From: Permianibacter fluminis
GTDB taxonomy: Bacteria > Pseudomonadota > Gammaproteobacteria > Enterobacterales > Permianibacteraceae
Direction of reading: 5' to 3'
Length of the DNA stretch: 64,000 nt
Assembly (NCBI RefSeq): GCF_013179735.1
Contig: NZ_JABMEG010000001.1
Coordinates: 310,001-374,000 of the forward strand
This document shows, in pieces, positions 1-7,561 of this stretch. Both the position numbers and the translations under genes were made by a program. The notes under the pieces are model-generated. The model was not told where the DNA came from. It made no database searches and was given only the letters and a program-made list of their open reading frames with translations. The stretch's first letter is position 1. Each line of letters starts with the position of its first letter.

Positions 1-3000
1 TGCCCATTTCATACCCAATCGAGTATTTTTCATCGTATATAAACGTGATGCTACCGTCCGGCAGCTTTCGCGATAAAAACGCAGCCTTTTGACTGATATA
101 GAGATTTTCGCAAAACAGGGAGCAATTGGGGTCAACGTACCGAGGAAGATAGGGGCAAGTCCCCCCCAAAAGTCCTCTCATATGGACCGTTGCAATAATG
201 TCGAGAGAGCCATCGCCATCAACATCAGCGGTCTGTAGGTATTTATTTGACATGCAAAGCATTTCATCCGGAGGCATGCCATCCAAGCCGCTCGGTGTTG
301 TGAATTTTGGGATCGTAATCGTTTGCAGCGCGCCAAATTTATATGGGGTAGTTCCACCGATTACTCGCTGGAGAGGGGATAAGTGCAGAGCACTACCTAT
401 CGAATTGACCTGCAAAAGGTCTGGCAATCCGTCACCGGTGAAATCTCCGAATACAACACCTTGCTTGTTGTATATGGTCACCCCAGTATCGATGCCGGTG
501 GATGAAAAGGCACCGGTACTGGTTGCGGTCAATACTCGCCACTTACCACTTGGATAGATTACATCCTGATAGCCATCACCATTGAAATCAAACGGATACC
601 AATTGCCATCATGTTCGATTGCATCATCAGCACGAATTGATGGTTGCCCGCCGTCAGGGTAATCCATCGTGTAATTACTACCATCCTTTCGGGTAATATA
701 GGACTGCCAATAAAATCTATCGTGCTCAGTTTTTTCAGATAGCCAAGCAAAATCCAGCACGCCATCGCCATTCAGATCAATCGGCTTGCCACCTCGGTAG
801 CGGCTGGATAGTGGAACAGCTGCCTGTGGATACGGCGAAAAATCAGGGTTGATTCGTAGCCAGGAAAACTTCATAGCGGGGAGGCAAGCGCTTTCTCTAC
901 ACTCTTGGATGTACTCCAGCTGCGATACCGGCGCGGCATTTTGCGGCGCGTAATAGAGATCGTACCGACGAAATTGCTCGACCTCACCTCTGCTCTCGAC
1001 ATAGCTAAGCCGTTTCGCGACTTTAGTCACTGACCCGTAGCTGTACATCTCACGAGCATCATGACGAGCTTCGTAAATGAAGTTAATCCTGCCTGGCGCA
1101 TTTGCTTCGGTTAGCGCGTACCCGGCGGCATCATTGCCTGTAAACAGAATCGTACGAATGAGATGCTCACCGGATAGCACATTCTTTTGATAGCGATAGT
1201 CAATGTAATTTCCTGCGCTGTCCATAAACCGAGCGAGCGCCCAGAACATAGTCTTGTTCGTAGCAACCACCGTCCCCGCAGAATTTCGCTCATTTAGCTC
1301 CAGGGTGGTGTCAGAAAAACTGCCGTTAAAATTGCCATAATAGCTAGTCGAACCATCTCTCTGGGTAACAACAAATGAAGACGGGTTTGCCAGCGTCGCG
1401 CCAGAGCGCGAGCAGACCGTCACCACCGTACCAGAATAGATTTCGGGCACGAGATAGGTCAACGCTGTGCTGCCGGAGGGGCAAGAACCGATCTGAGCAG
1501 CAAGACTTTGATTTGCTGCTATCAACCGCTGACCACCCAAACAATACTTCGCGTCAGTACCAAAACTAAGCGGCAAGTTGGCGCCGTCTGTTTCTTGGGT
1601 CGCATTGCAACGAGAAACGGCCGATGTACCTGTAATGGCCCAACCCATGCCGACTGGCCCATTGCCACTCTGACTGCTGTAGGACAAGCCGATTTTGGGA
1701 CTGACTCCGCCACTGCCGGGTGGAGTAGCAATTGCGACGCTATAGGTGGCGGCACCTGACTCACTCACCCTGAAGCTTCCTCCGGAGCCACCATATTCCG
1801 TGGGCGCGGGATCCACGCCTAAAGTTGCACTTTTTGCAGCCGCACGACGTGGCGCCATTGATTTTTCAACCGCATTCGCGCTAGCGGCATTGCTGTGTTT
1901 TGGCATCACAGCGGTGCCTGTCTGGGCAGCTCCGATAGCGCTGCTGGCGCTACCAAAGTGCTGAGAGTTACCTTCTTCGTATCGCAGAAATTGATTTCTT
2001 GTGAGTAAGCCTAGCTTACGCAGCATTCCCTGCAGACGTGACGCACGCCCCGCATCTGCCAGCAAAACCATCGGAACCAAGTCCCGGTCAGTGAACAGGA
2101 GGATAAGATCATCAATTCCGTCGGCATCGAAATCCCCGACTAAAACCTGCTTTAGCTGTTCGAGGTTGGGAATACGTTCGATGATGCGGTCGACGCGGTC
2201 GAATTGTGTCCCTGCCGACGGCAGGTAGGCACTTTGCTCGACGGTGTGCGCTGCCAGCAAAAAAACATCGTCTTTGCCGTCGCCATTGAAGTCACCCACC
2301 ACGACACGATGGCGACCACTGCTCCAGTCCAGATTGAGGTGTTGGGCTGGAATGGTTGTTTGAACGGTGCTGAGCAGCGCGCGACTATCCGAACTAATGA
2401 CGAGTGCGTTGTCCTGGCCATTGGATGGTTGCGCAAACAGTTCGTAGGTACCGTTTCCGTCAAAGTCACCTGAGGCGAGCGTGGTGCTGTTGATGGCCCA
2501 GTCGCGATTCAAATGGTTGTTGTCAAAGTCGAAGGCCAACCGGTCAAAAGTGCCTTTTTCGTTGGCGAGGGCGAGTGCATGCCGGTCTTTGTTGCTGGTG
2601 CCTTGCAAGAAGACATCATCGCGGCCGTCGCCGTTGAAATCAGCGGTGATCAAACGGTGGTGAGCGGAATCCCACTGCAGGCCGAGGTACCACGAGCCGA
2701 TGGTCTGGACTGGCATCCCAAGCCGACCATCTGTATAGGTCTGAATGACGGTTGCCAACGCCAGCGGGTTGTTGCCTTGAACGATGATGTCGGTGCTGGC
2801 ATCGCCGTTGAAATCGCCCACGGCAAGATGCGCTGCATCACGGTTCCATGCGGTATCGAGAAAGCCGTCCTGCCAACGCTGAATACCGGCCCGCTGTACT
2901 GCCGCCAGCACAGAGGAATGCTGTTGTTGCCCACTAAGCCCTTGCCGGATGACATCACTCATCTGGTCACCATCAAAGTCACCGACAATGATGTCATAGA

Positions 3001-3112
3001 GGCCGCCACCGACAACCTGGTCGGCTGCCGAGGCATGCATGATGGTGGCAAATAACGTAGCTGAAACCAATAGTGGCAACGATTTACGCAGAATTTTTTG
3101 GGCGGTGGGCAT
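1..3112 (-). CDS. SpvB/FG-GAP repeat giant protein, 5' part (runs off left edge)
   Basis: Open minus-strand frame from the ATG at 3112 to base 1 with no stop, about 1037 codons seen. It begins with a signal peptide (MPTAQKILRKS, then a hydrophobic stretch ending near MHASAA). Residues 45-330 hold FG-GAP/VCBS calcium-binding type repeats, e.g. VGDFDGDQMSDVI, VGDFNGDASTDII and VGDFNGDGKDDVF. Around residues 440-500 is a clear SpvB/TcaC-type N-terminal domain (YSVAIATPPGSGGVSPKIGL, then GMGWAITGTSAVSRC). A second FG-GAP set follows (DLNGDGVLDFAW, DFNGDGYQDVI, GDFTGDGLPDLL, DVDGDGSLDII). Family knowledge: such proteins often continue into RHS/YD repeats and are secreted or toxin-complex-like. The Fn3 gene lies 69 bp upstream on the same strand. 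Codon use is GC-poorer than in the T2SS genes, suggesting an accessory gene. The C-terminal part, which would decide toxin versus adhesin, is outside the window. Confidence 0.85.
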   Translation of the reverse strand, partial: MPTAQKILRKSLPLLVSATLFATIMHASAADQVVGGGLYDIIVGDFDGDQMSDVIRQGLSGQQQHSSVLAAVQRAGIQRWQDGFLDTAWNRDAAHLAVGDFNGDASTDIIVQGNNPLALATVIQTYTDGRLGMPVQTIGSWYLGLQWDSAHHRLITADFNGDGRDDVFLQGTSNKDRHALALANEKGTFDRLAFDFDNNHLNRDWAINSTTLASGDFDGNGTYELFAQPSNGQDNALVISSDSRALLSTVQTTIPAQHLNLDWSSGRHRVVVGDFNGDGKDDVFLLAAHTVEQSAYLPSAGTQFDRVDRIIERIPNLEQLKQVLVGDFDADGIDDLILLFTDRDLVPMVLLADAGRASRLQGMLRKLGLLTRNQFLRYEEGNSQHFGSASSAIGAAQTGTAVMPKHSNAASANAVEKSMAPRRAAAKSATLGVDPAPTEYGGSGGSFRVSESGAATYSVAIATPPGSGGVSPKIGLSYSSQSGNGPVGMGWAITGTSAVSRCNATQETDGANLPLSFGTDAKYCLGGQRLIAANQSLAAQIGSCPSGSTALTYLVPEIYSGTVVTVCSRSGATLANPSSFVVTQRDGSTSYYGNFNGSFSDTTLELNERNSAGTVVATNKTMFWALARFMDSAGNYIDYRYQKNVLSGEHLIRTILFTGNDAAGYALTEANAPGRINFIYEARHDAREMYSYGSVTKVAKRLSYVESRGEVEQFRRYDLYYAPQNAAPVSQLEYIQECRESACLPAMKFSWLRINPDFSPYPQAAVPLSSRYRGGKPIDLNGDGVLDFAWLSEKTEHDRFYWQSYITRKDGSNYTMDYPDGGQPSIRADDAIEHDGNWYPFDFNGDGYQDVIYPSGKWRVLTATSTGAFSSTGIDTGVTIYNKQGVVFGDFTGDGLPDLLQVNSIGSALHLSPLQRVIGGTTPYKFGALQTITIPKFTTPSGLDGMPPDEMLCMSNKYLQTADVDGDGSLDIIATVHMRGLLGGTCPYLPRYVDPNCSLFCENLYISQKAAFLSRKLPDGSITFIYDEKYSIGYEMG

Positions 3113-3181
3113 TTCACAGCATCCATCTAAGGGCCAGACTGACAATGTCGTCGCCGGCCAGATCCAATTGGTTGTTTTTGG

Positions 3182-4378
3182 TTATTGCACGTTGCAAGTG
3201 GTGGTTGGCGTACAGCTGGCGACATAGCGCAGCTGATGCAACACGCAAGTACCGCCGATACAGACTTGCTGCTGCTCACCGGTATTGATATTGCAGGTGC
3301 CAACGTTGCGCCATGGCGACAGGGTTACCGTTTGCGCGGTGCTGTTGCCGCAACCTGCTGAGCCACAGGAGCGAATCTCAAATTGCGCGCTGAGTTGGCT
3401 CTCGTTGTAGTAATTGAGATAGGTCTGGTTACCCAACGTCTGCCAAGTACCCCAGGTCTGGGTTTGTGCATCCCAAACGCGATACTGATAGCTTGTAGCC
3501 CCTGCAACAGCAGACCATGTCAGCGCGACGGAGCCTGGTGCTGCGTTTGTATAAGACGGGACCAAAAATGGCACGTCACCGTGGATGAGCACCCATGAGA
3601 AGGTTTTGTCGAGCGTTTGACTGACGGTAGGTGCGGGTGGTGGTAGAACTACGCTGAGCACACCACCAGTGCGGTAGGCAGTCGAGCAACCAGTAGTCCC
3701 TGCAGCATCAGCGCAGGCCTTGACTTGATAGCTGTAATCGCCGTTTGGTTTGTTGCTGACGCTGTAGCTATTACTGAGTGGCTGGGCGATTTTCACCCAA
3801 GCTCCGGCACCCACTTTCTCTTCCAGCCAATACGAACCGGCTGATGACACTGTGGCCCAATTCACAACAAAGCTGCCTGTGTTGCTTGTGGCGGGAAATG
3901 TTGAATTGGATCCTGGATAAGTTATCGCGGCAGGTGCTGGCTGCACCGAGAGCAGACTTACTGTCAAGACGCCGCCGAGACGCGTTCCTAACGAACATCC
4001 GAATGTATCAATGTCATCGCCGCACGATTTTACCCGATAGGAGTAGGTGCCATTTTGCTTGTTCGTTAATGTGAAGCTGTTGACTTGCGGCTGCGCGATC
4101 AAAAGCCATGTGCCGCCGTTAACCTGCTCTTCGAGCCGGTAATAGCCTGCCGCTGGCACCGCAGTCCAGTTAACGACGTAGGTCCCGGCATTGGTTGTTG
4201 CCGGAAACGTGCTGTTGGACCCGGGGTAGGTGATGGCGCTTGGTATTGTCGGAGGTCTTTCGCAGATTTCGCCATCCGGACATTGAACTGCTGCTAGACC
4301 AATCTTCGCGTACAGAGTGAAGAAAACGCAGGCCACGACCGACAGGTTGCGAATAAGTCGCACCACTTTTGTTCCCAC
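3182..4378 (-). CDS. Secreted protein with fibronectin type III-like repeats
   Basis: Predicted secreted protein of about 398 residues. I place the start at the GTG at 4378 because AAAGGGG sits about 7 nt upstream; a TTG at 4408 would add ten residues with no comparable site. An N-terminal hydrophobic segment (NLSVVACVFFTLYAKIGLAA) looks like a signal peptide. Two tandem beta-sandwich repeats share the start ITYPGSNSTFPAT and the core VVNW...YRLEE/YWLEE...NGxYSYxVKxC, ending in GGVLxV; a third, more diverged Fn3-like module follows (GSVALTWSAVAGATSYQYRV), then a Cys-rich tail. The next gene downstream is the SpvB/FG-GAP protein, 69 bp away, so the two probably form one transcription unit. Fn3-like proteins often mediate surface binding; the specific role is unknown. 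A decaying pair of internal duplications is visible in the protein. Confidence 0.8.
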   Translation of the reverse strand: MGTKVVRLIRNLSVVACVFFTLYAKIGLAAVQCPDGEICERPPTIPSAITYPGSNSTFPATTNAGTYVVNWTAVPAAGYYRLEEQVNGGTWLLIAQPQVNSFTLTNKQNGTYSYRVKSCGDDIDTFGCSLGTRLGGVLTVSLLSVQPAPAAITYPGSNSTFPATSNTGSFVVNWATVSSAGSYWLEEKVGAGAWVKIAQPLSNSYSVSNKPNGDYSYQVKACADAAGTTGCSTAYRTGGVLSVVLPPPAPTVSQTLDKTFSWVLIHGDVPFLVPSYTNAAPGSVALTWSAVAGATSYQYRVWDAQTQTWGTWQTLGNQTYLNYYNESQLSAQFEIRSCGSAGCGNSTAQTVTLSPWRNVGTCNINTGEQQQVCIGGTCVLHQLRYVASCTPTTTCNVQ

Positions 4379-4473
4379 GAAACAACCCCTTTTAAAAGAC
4401 AAGCACAAGACGTCGTTTTTTTACTTATCGCGACGATCTCTATACGGCATGCAGCGTATTTCGTTTTTTACGA

Positions 4474-4821
4474 TCAATAATTGACAAGCATGCGATTGAC
4501 AAAACAGCTGCTGGTAGCCGTGTCGTAGGCAAAAGAAATGTCTTTACCCTGAGCTGCTGCAGCCATGGCAGCGGCAAGAATGTTTTTCACTCCATCCGCC
4601 GTCATGCCGTTTTGCCCGGATTGGACAAAATGTTGCTTCGCCGCACTGGCACTGGTGCACTCGGGGGAGTTGGTGGTCATAGTGAAAACAAAAGAACCAT
4701 TTGCAAGCGGGTAGATGGATTTGATCTTGCCGCTATGCCAAACCTCAGCGGCATTGGCGCTCGTCATCGGGGTGATTGCAGCAACGACGATCGACAAGAA
4801 AATGCGTGATGTGACTTTCAT
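4474..4821 (-). CDS. Small secreted protein, function unknown
   Basis: 115-residue protein with a classical signal peptide (MKVTSRIFLSIVVAAITPM, cleavage probably after SANA). The mature part of about 90 residues has two cysteines (SPECTS and SSCFVN) that could form a disulfide, an Ala-rich helix (NILAAAMAAAAQGKD) and a C-terminal strand-like end (FVNRMLVNY). I recognise no family with certainty; small secreted proteins of this pattern (KIKSIYPLANGSFVF...) are usually listed as hypothetical. It lies about 95 bp upstream of the Fn3 gene on the same strand and may belong to the same accessory block. The real start is the ATG, which opens directly into the signal peptide. Confidence 0.7.
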   Translation of the reverse strand: MKVTSRIFLSIVVAAITPMTSANAAEVWHSGKIKSIYPLANGSFVFTMTTNSPECTSASAAKQHFVQSGQNGMTADGVKNILAAAMAAAAQGKDISFAYDTATSSCFVNRMLVNY

Positions 4822-5179
4822 AAAAAGCGATTCCCTTCCGTTTTCAATTCCACAGCTTCGACCGGAGCCGGGGATTCGGCACCATTTCGACGGCGTAAGG
4901 GCGGGCAGTTTTCAGACGATTGACTTGAGTGTCAAGGAAGGGCGGTTGATTTTTTCAACGGAACTACAAATCGATACAATGTGATCGGTGATTGATACAA
5001 AGAACCCGCCGGTGCATCGCGACAGGAGATATTGTCTTTGTGGCAGAGTCGGCGTTTCTGGGTCGGGATTCAACCAGGCAGCTATTGGTGGGAGCGGCGC
5101 GAATCTTTGCCAATCCATATCCACGTCGCTTCAGCTATCAGGTCACAATGAACTACGTCATCATCACAGACTGGCTTGC
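4822..5179. other. Intergenic, 358 bp, no gene seen
   Basis: Gap between the start of the small secreted protein and the end of the diguanylate cyclase. It presumably carries the promoter of the minus-strand gene at 4474-4821. Reading frames here are short, have no Shine-Dalgarno or family signature, and overlap as antisense of the cyclase on the right. I see no convincing terminator hairpin with a T-run. Confidence 0.5.
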
Positions 5180-6142
5180 TCACGCCGCCGGCATGAACAC
5201 CGAGACCCGGTTGCGGCCGGCGTGCTTGGAGTCGTACAGCGCTTTGTCCGCTTGTTCGATCCATTGCTTGTAGGTGGGGCAGCCTTGCGACAGATCGGCG
5301 ATGCCAAGACTTATGGTGAAACGCACTTCCTGTTCGCCGGCACGGAAGCACAGTGCTTCGGCTTGTTCGCGCAAGCGTTCGGCCAGTTGCTGGGCGCCGT
5401 CGAGGCCGGTGTCGGGCAGGATGGCACCGAATTCTTCGCCGCCGTAGCGACCGCCGACGTCGGTGGTGCGCAGATTTTTTCTCAGCAGCGCGGCGACCAG
5501 CTGGATGACCTTGTCGCCGACCTGATGGCCGTAGGTATCGTTCACTTTCTTGAAGTGATCGATGTCGAACATGATCAAGCTGGCTTCCGAGTGGTAGCGT
5601 TTGTGCCGGGCAAATTCACGCGCCAGACATTCTTCCCAATAGCCGCGGTTGAACAGCTGGGTCAGCATGTCGGTGCGTGACAGCTTTTCCAGCGTGATAT
5701 TGGCCTGCTCCAGCTGTCGCTTGCTGGTGGCGATGTCGGTGACGTCATACAGGATCACGCAGACATGCTCGACGGTGCCTGTTGCCGACGCCAGCGGGAT
5801 CAAGCTGACATTCTGGAACATGTGCTCTTCGACGCCGGTGATCGGCTGGTAATTGCGGAACCGGACCAGATAGGGCCGCTGCTCCCAGATAGTAAACGCG
5901 CGATTGCCGAGCGCCAGCACCGATTCCAGTTTGCGCCGGAACCAGTCGGCGGGAATTTCTGGAAACAGCGTCAGCAGCGGTTTGTCCTGCACGCTATCGA
6001 ATGGTAGACCGGAATGGTTTTCCATGAACGCATTCCAGACCTTGATATTCAGTTGCCGATCGAGCACCACCACGCCGACATCGATGCTGTGAATGATGTC
6101 GAGCAGCCAGTGCAATTCCTTCATGTCCATGGCGGCACTCAT
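5180..6142 (-). CDS. PAS-GGDEF diguanylate cyclase
   Basis: 320-residue cytoplasmic enzyme predicted to make cyclic di-GMP from two GTP. Residues about 10-130 form a PAS-like sensor (VGVVVLDRQLNIKVWN, then ENHSGLPF and a PAC-like stretch ending VILYDVTDIATSKRQLEQAN). Residues about 155-315 form a complete GGDEF domain: LTQLFNRGYWEE, FDIDHFKKVNDTYGH, the active site GGRYGGEEF, and an RTTD inhibitory I-site five residues before GGEEF, so product feedback control is expected. There is no transmembrane segment. It is last in an operon with a receiver-CheC gene; its ATG overlaps the stop of a 28-codon upstream ORF (ATGA), and GAGGAGG within that small ORF is its ribosome site. The upstream receiver protein suggests joint control in a signalling module. 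Confidence 0.93.
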   Translation of the reverse strand: MSAAMDMKELHWLLDIIHSIDVGVVVLDRQLNIKVWNAFMENHSGLPFDSVQDKPLLTLFPEIPADWFRRKLESVLALGNRAFTIWEQRPYLVRFRNYQPITGVEEHMFQNVSLIPLASATGTVEHVCVILYDVTDIATSKRQLEQANITLEKLSRTDMLTQLFNRGYWEECLAREFARHKRYHSEASLIMFDIDHFKKVNDTYGHQVGDKVIQLVAALLRKNLRTTDVGGRYGGEEFGAILPDTGLDGAQQLAERLREQAEALCFRAGEQEVRFTISLGIADLSQGCPTYKQWIEQADKALYDSKHAGRNRVSVFMPAA

Positions 6143-6225
6143 GACAGCGCCTCCTCATTCGCGCTGCCGTGCCTGAAGCCGAGCCAACCATACGGCAGCT
6201 CTTTCACGTCCATTGCCGCAGTCAT
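6139..6225 (-). CDS. 28-codon ORF duplicating the start of the diguanylate cyclase
   Basis: Tiny ORF lying exactly between two genes: its ATG overlaps the stop of the receiver-CheC gene (ATGA) and its TGA overlaps the ATG of the cyclase (ATGA). It begins MTAAMDVKEL, while the cyclase begins MSAAMDMKEL; the two DNA starts match at about 29 of 37 bases. The remaining residues (PYGWLGFRHGSANEEALS) do not match the cyclase. It may be the relic of a partly deleted tandem gene copy or a coupling leader that carries the GAGGAGG site for the next gene. Whether it is translated into a stable peptide is unknown. It is too short for ordinary gene callers. Confidence 0.5.
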   Translation of the reverse strand: MTAAMDVKELPYGWLGFRHGSANEEALS

Positions 6226-7295
6226 GACATCAGGTATCCCATTTTGTCGGTCAGGCGCGCCACCGAGTCCTCGGTGAACAGCAACAGCAAATCGAAATGG
6301 ACATCATGGTGTTCGATGCCATAGCTGATTTCGACCGCGAGGGTATTTTTCCAACGGGTCTGGTTGACCCGAATCAGATCATCAATGGCGCAGTGCCGGC
6401 CAAGCACGACCGGGTGCCCTTGTGAAAAACGAATATCGAGTTGTTCGGCAATGCCGTTGAGACAGGCGCCGATCAGCACGCTGCCAAGATCCATCAGCAA
6501 TTCCAGCTCGGTGTTGGCATCAAGCGCGCCGTCGTGCTTCATCAGTTTGGCGATGTCACGGTAGGACGAATCATGAAAAATCAGCAGCGCTTCGCCAGAA
6601 ATGCCGCCGGAGATATAGCCCTGACAAACCGATGACACCGTGCCGCCGCGCTGAACATCGGCCAACGCCATGTGCAGCTCGCCCACTTCCAGCAGATTGA
6701 CGTTCGGAATCGGCAGTTTGACAAACACGCCGAGCACTTTCGCCAGCAACGCCGCGGCCCGGCCCATGGCGACGTTGTTGATTTCCCGGAAGGCATCGCG
6801 AAACGGCACGCTGACTTCGGCCAGCGCGCTGATATTGCTGACGGTGGTGGCGGGTTCCGGTGGCGCGGCCGTTGCCGGTGCGGCCGATTCGGTTGGCGCC
6901 GGCGCCGCTTTTGGCGCGGTGCCGGAACGCAATTGCAGATAGGGATCGCGCAGGGCTTTGCGCAAATCGAGCGCATCGACCGGTTTTTGCAGAAAGGTCA
7001 GCGCGCCCAGCGCCATGACCCGGTTGACCGCTTGTTCCTGAACGTCACCGGAGACCACGATGATCTGGCATTGATGGCCTTCATCGCGCACGGCCTTCAG
7101 CACTTCGTAGCCGTCCATTTCCGGCATGGTCAGATCGAGCAGCACCAGCTCGCCTTTGCCGGCGCGAATCGCGGTAATGCCTTCGAGGCCGTTGGCGGCC
7201 TGGGTGATGTTGAGTTCCCAGTCCGGCGGCAGAGCGCGCAGCAATTGCTTGCGGGCCATGCCAGAGTCGTCACAAATCAGCAGGGCGACACTCAT
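6222..7295 (-). CDS. Response regulator with C-terminal CheC-like phosphatase domain
   Basis: 357 residues. Residues 1-125 are a receiver domain: acidic pair D9/D10, phospho-acceptor D54 (LVLLDLTMPEMDG), signalling Ser/Gly (VVSGD) and K104 in FLQKPVD. A Pro/Ala-rich linker (about 130-155) joins a CheC/CheX-like domain with the first conserved site INNVAMGRAAALLAKVL near residues 170-185. The second equivalent site (MDLGSVLIGACLNGI) has lost the usual E-x-x-N pattern. CheC-type domains dephosphorylate CheY-like receivers, so this protein may regulate a partner receiver or itself. It is followed, through a 28-codon ORF, by a diguanylate cyclase and preceded by a 26-codon ORF that overlaps its ATG. 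No chemotaxis genes lie nearby, so a role in c-di-GMP or biofilm signalling is an inference from context only. Confidence 0.88.
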   Translation of the reverse strand: MSVALLICDDSGMARKQLLRALPPDWELNITQAANGLEGITAIRAGKGELVLLDLTMPEMDGYEVLKAVRDEGHQCQIIVVSGDVQEQAVNRVMALGALTFLQKPVDALDLRKALRDPYLQLRSGTAPKAAPAPTESAAPATAAPPEPATTVSNISALAEVSVPFRDAFREINNVAMGRAAALLAKVLGVFVKLPIPNVNLLEVGELHMALADVQRGGTVSSVCQGYISGGISGEALLIFHDSSYRDIAKLMKHDGALDANTELELLMDLGSVLIGACLNGIAEQLDIRFSQGHPVVLGRHCAIDDLIRVNQTRWKNTLAVEISYGIEHHDVHFDLLLLFTEDSVARLTDKMGYLMS

Positions 7296-7366
7296 GACTG
7301 CCCCCGTGCAATCATCGCTGGCGCGGCCGTCGACGAACCGGAGTCGTCACAAATCAGCAGGGCGAC
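7264..7366. repeat. Exact 26-bp direct repeat, 77-bp spacing
   Basis: The copies at 7264-7289 and 7341-7366 are identical over 26 bases; each encodes ALLICDDSG on the minus strand. One copy lies inside the receiver gene and the other in the preceding mini-ORF. Slippage between the copies would delete or re-duplicate 77 bp. Confidence 0.9.
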
Positions 7367-7372
7367 GATCAT
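7292..7372 (-). CDS. 26-codon ORF duplicating the start of the receiver-CheC gene
   Basis: Encodes MIVALLICDDSG followed by SSTAAPAMIARGQS; the downstream receiver begins MSVALLICDDSG. The stop overlaps the receiver ATG (ATGA). A good ribosome site (AAAGGGTGG) precedes its ATG at 7372. The shared part comes from an exact 26-bp direct repeat (7264-7289 and 7341-7366). It retains the acidic pair of a receiver but nothing else of the fold. It is most simply a relic of a tandem duplication, but its placement couples translation of the real gene to it. Confidence 0.5.
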   Translation of the reverse strand: MIVALLICDDSGSSTAAPAMIARGQS

Positions 7373-7561
7373 GTCGCCACCCTTTGGTCGGCCGCGGGCT
7401 CACCGGTGCCCTGAGCACCGGTACCCGGCTCGCTACGTCGTACGACAGCCATGCCTTTCCAACCCACCTGGGAGCTTGCCCCAAGTAAAGGTCAGTCTGG
7501 GCAGGGCTGCAAATGGCCGACGCAAAGTCTTTGTCGTGTGCTCAGCGCGAGCAACGGCGCG

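Noticed and set aside
198..557. Plus-strand 119-codon frame in the SpvB region
   Set aside because: Antisense to the continuous minus-strand SpvB/FG-GAP frame.
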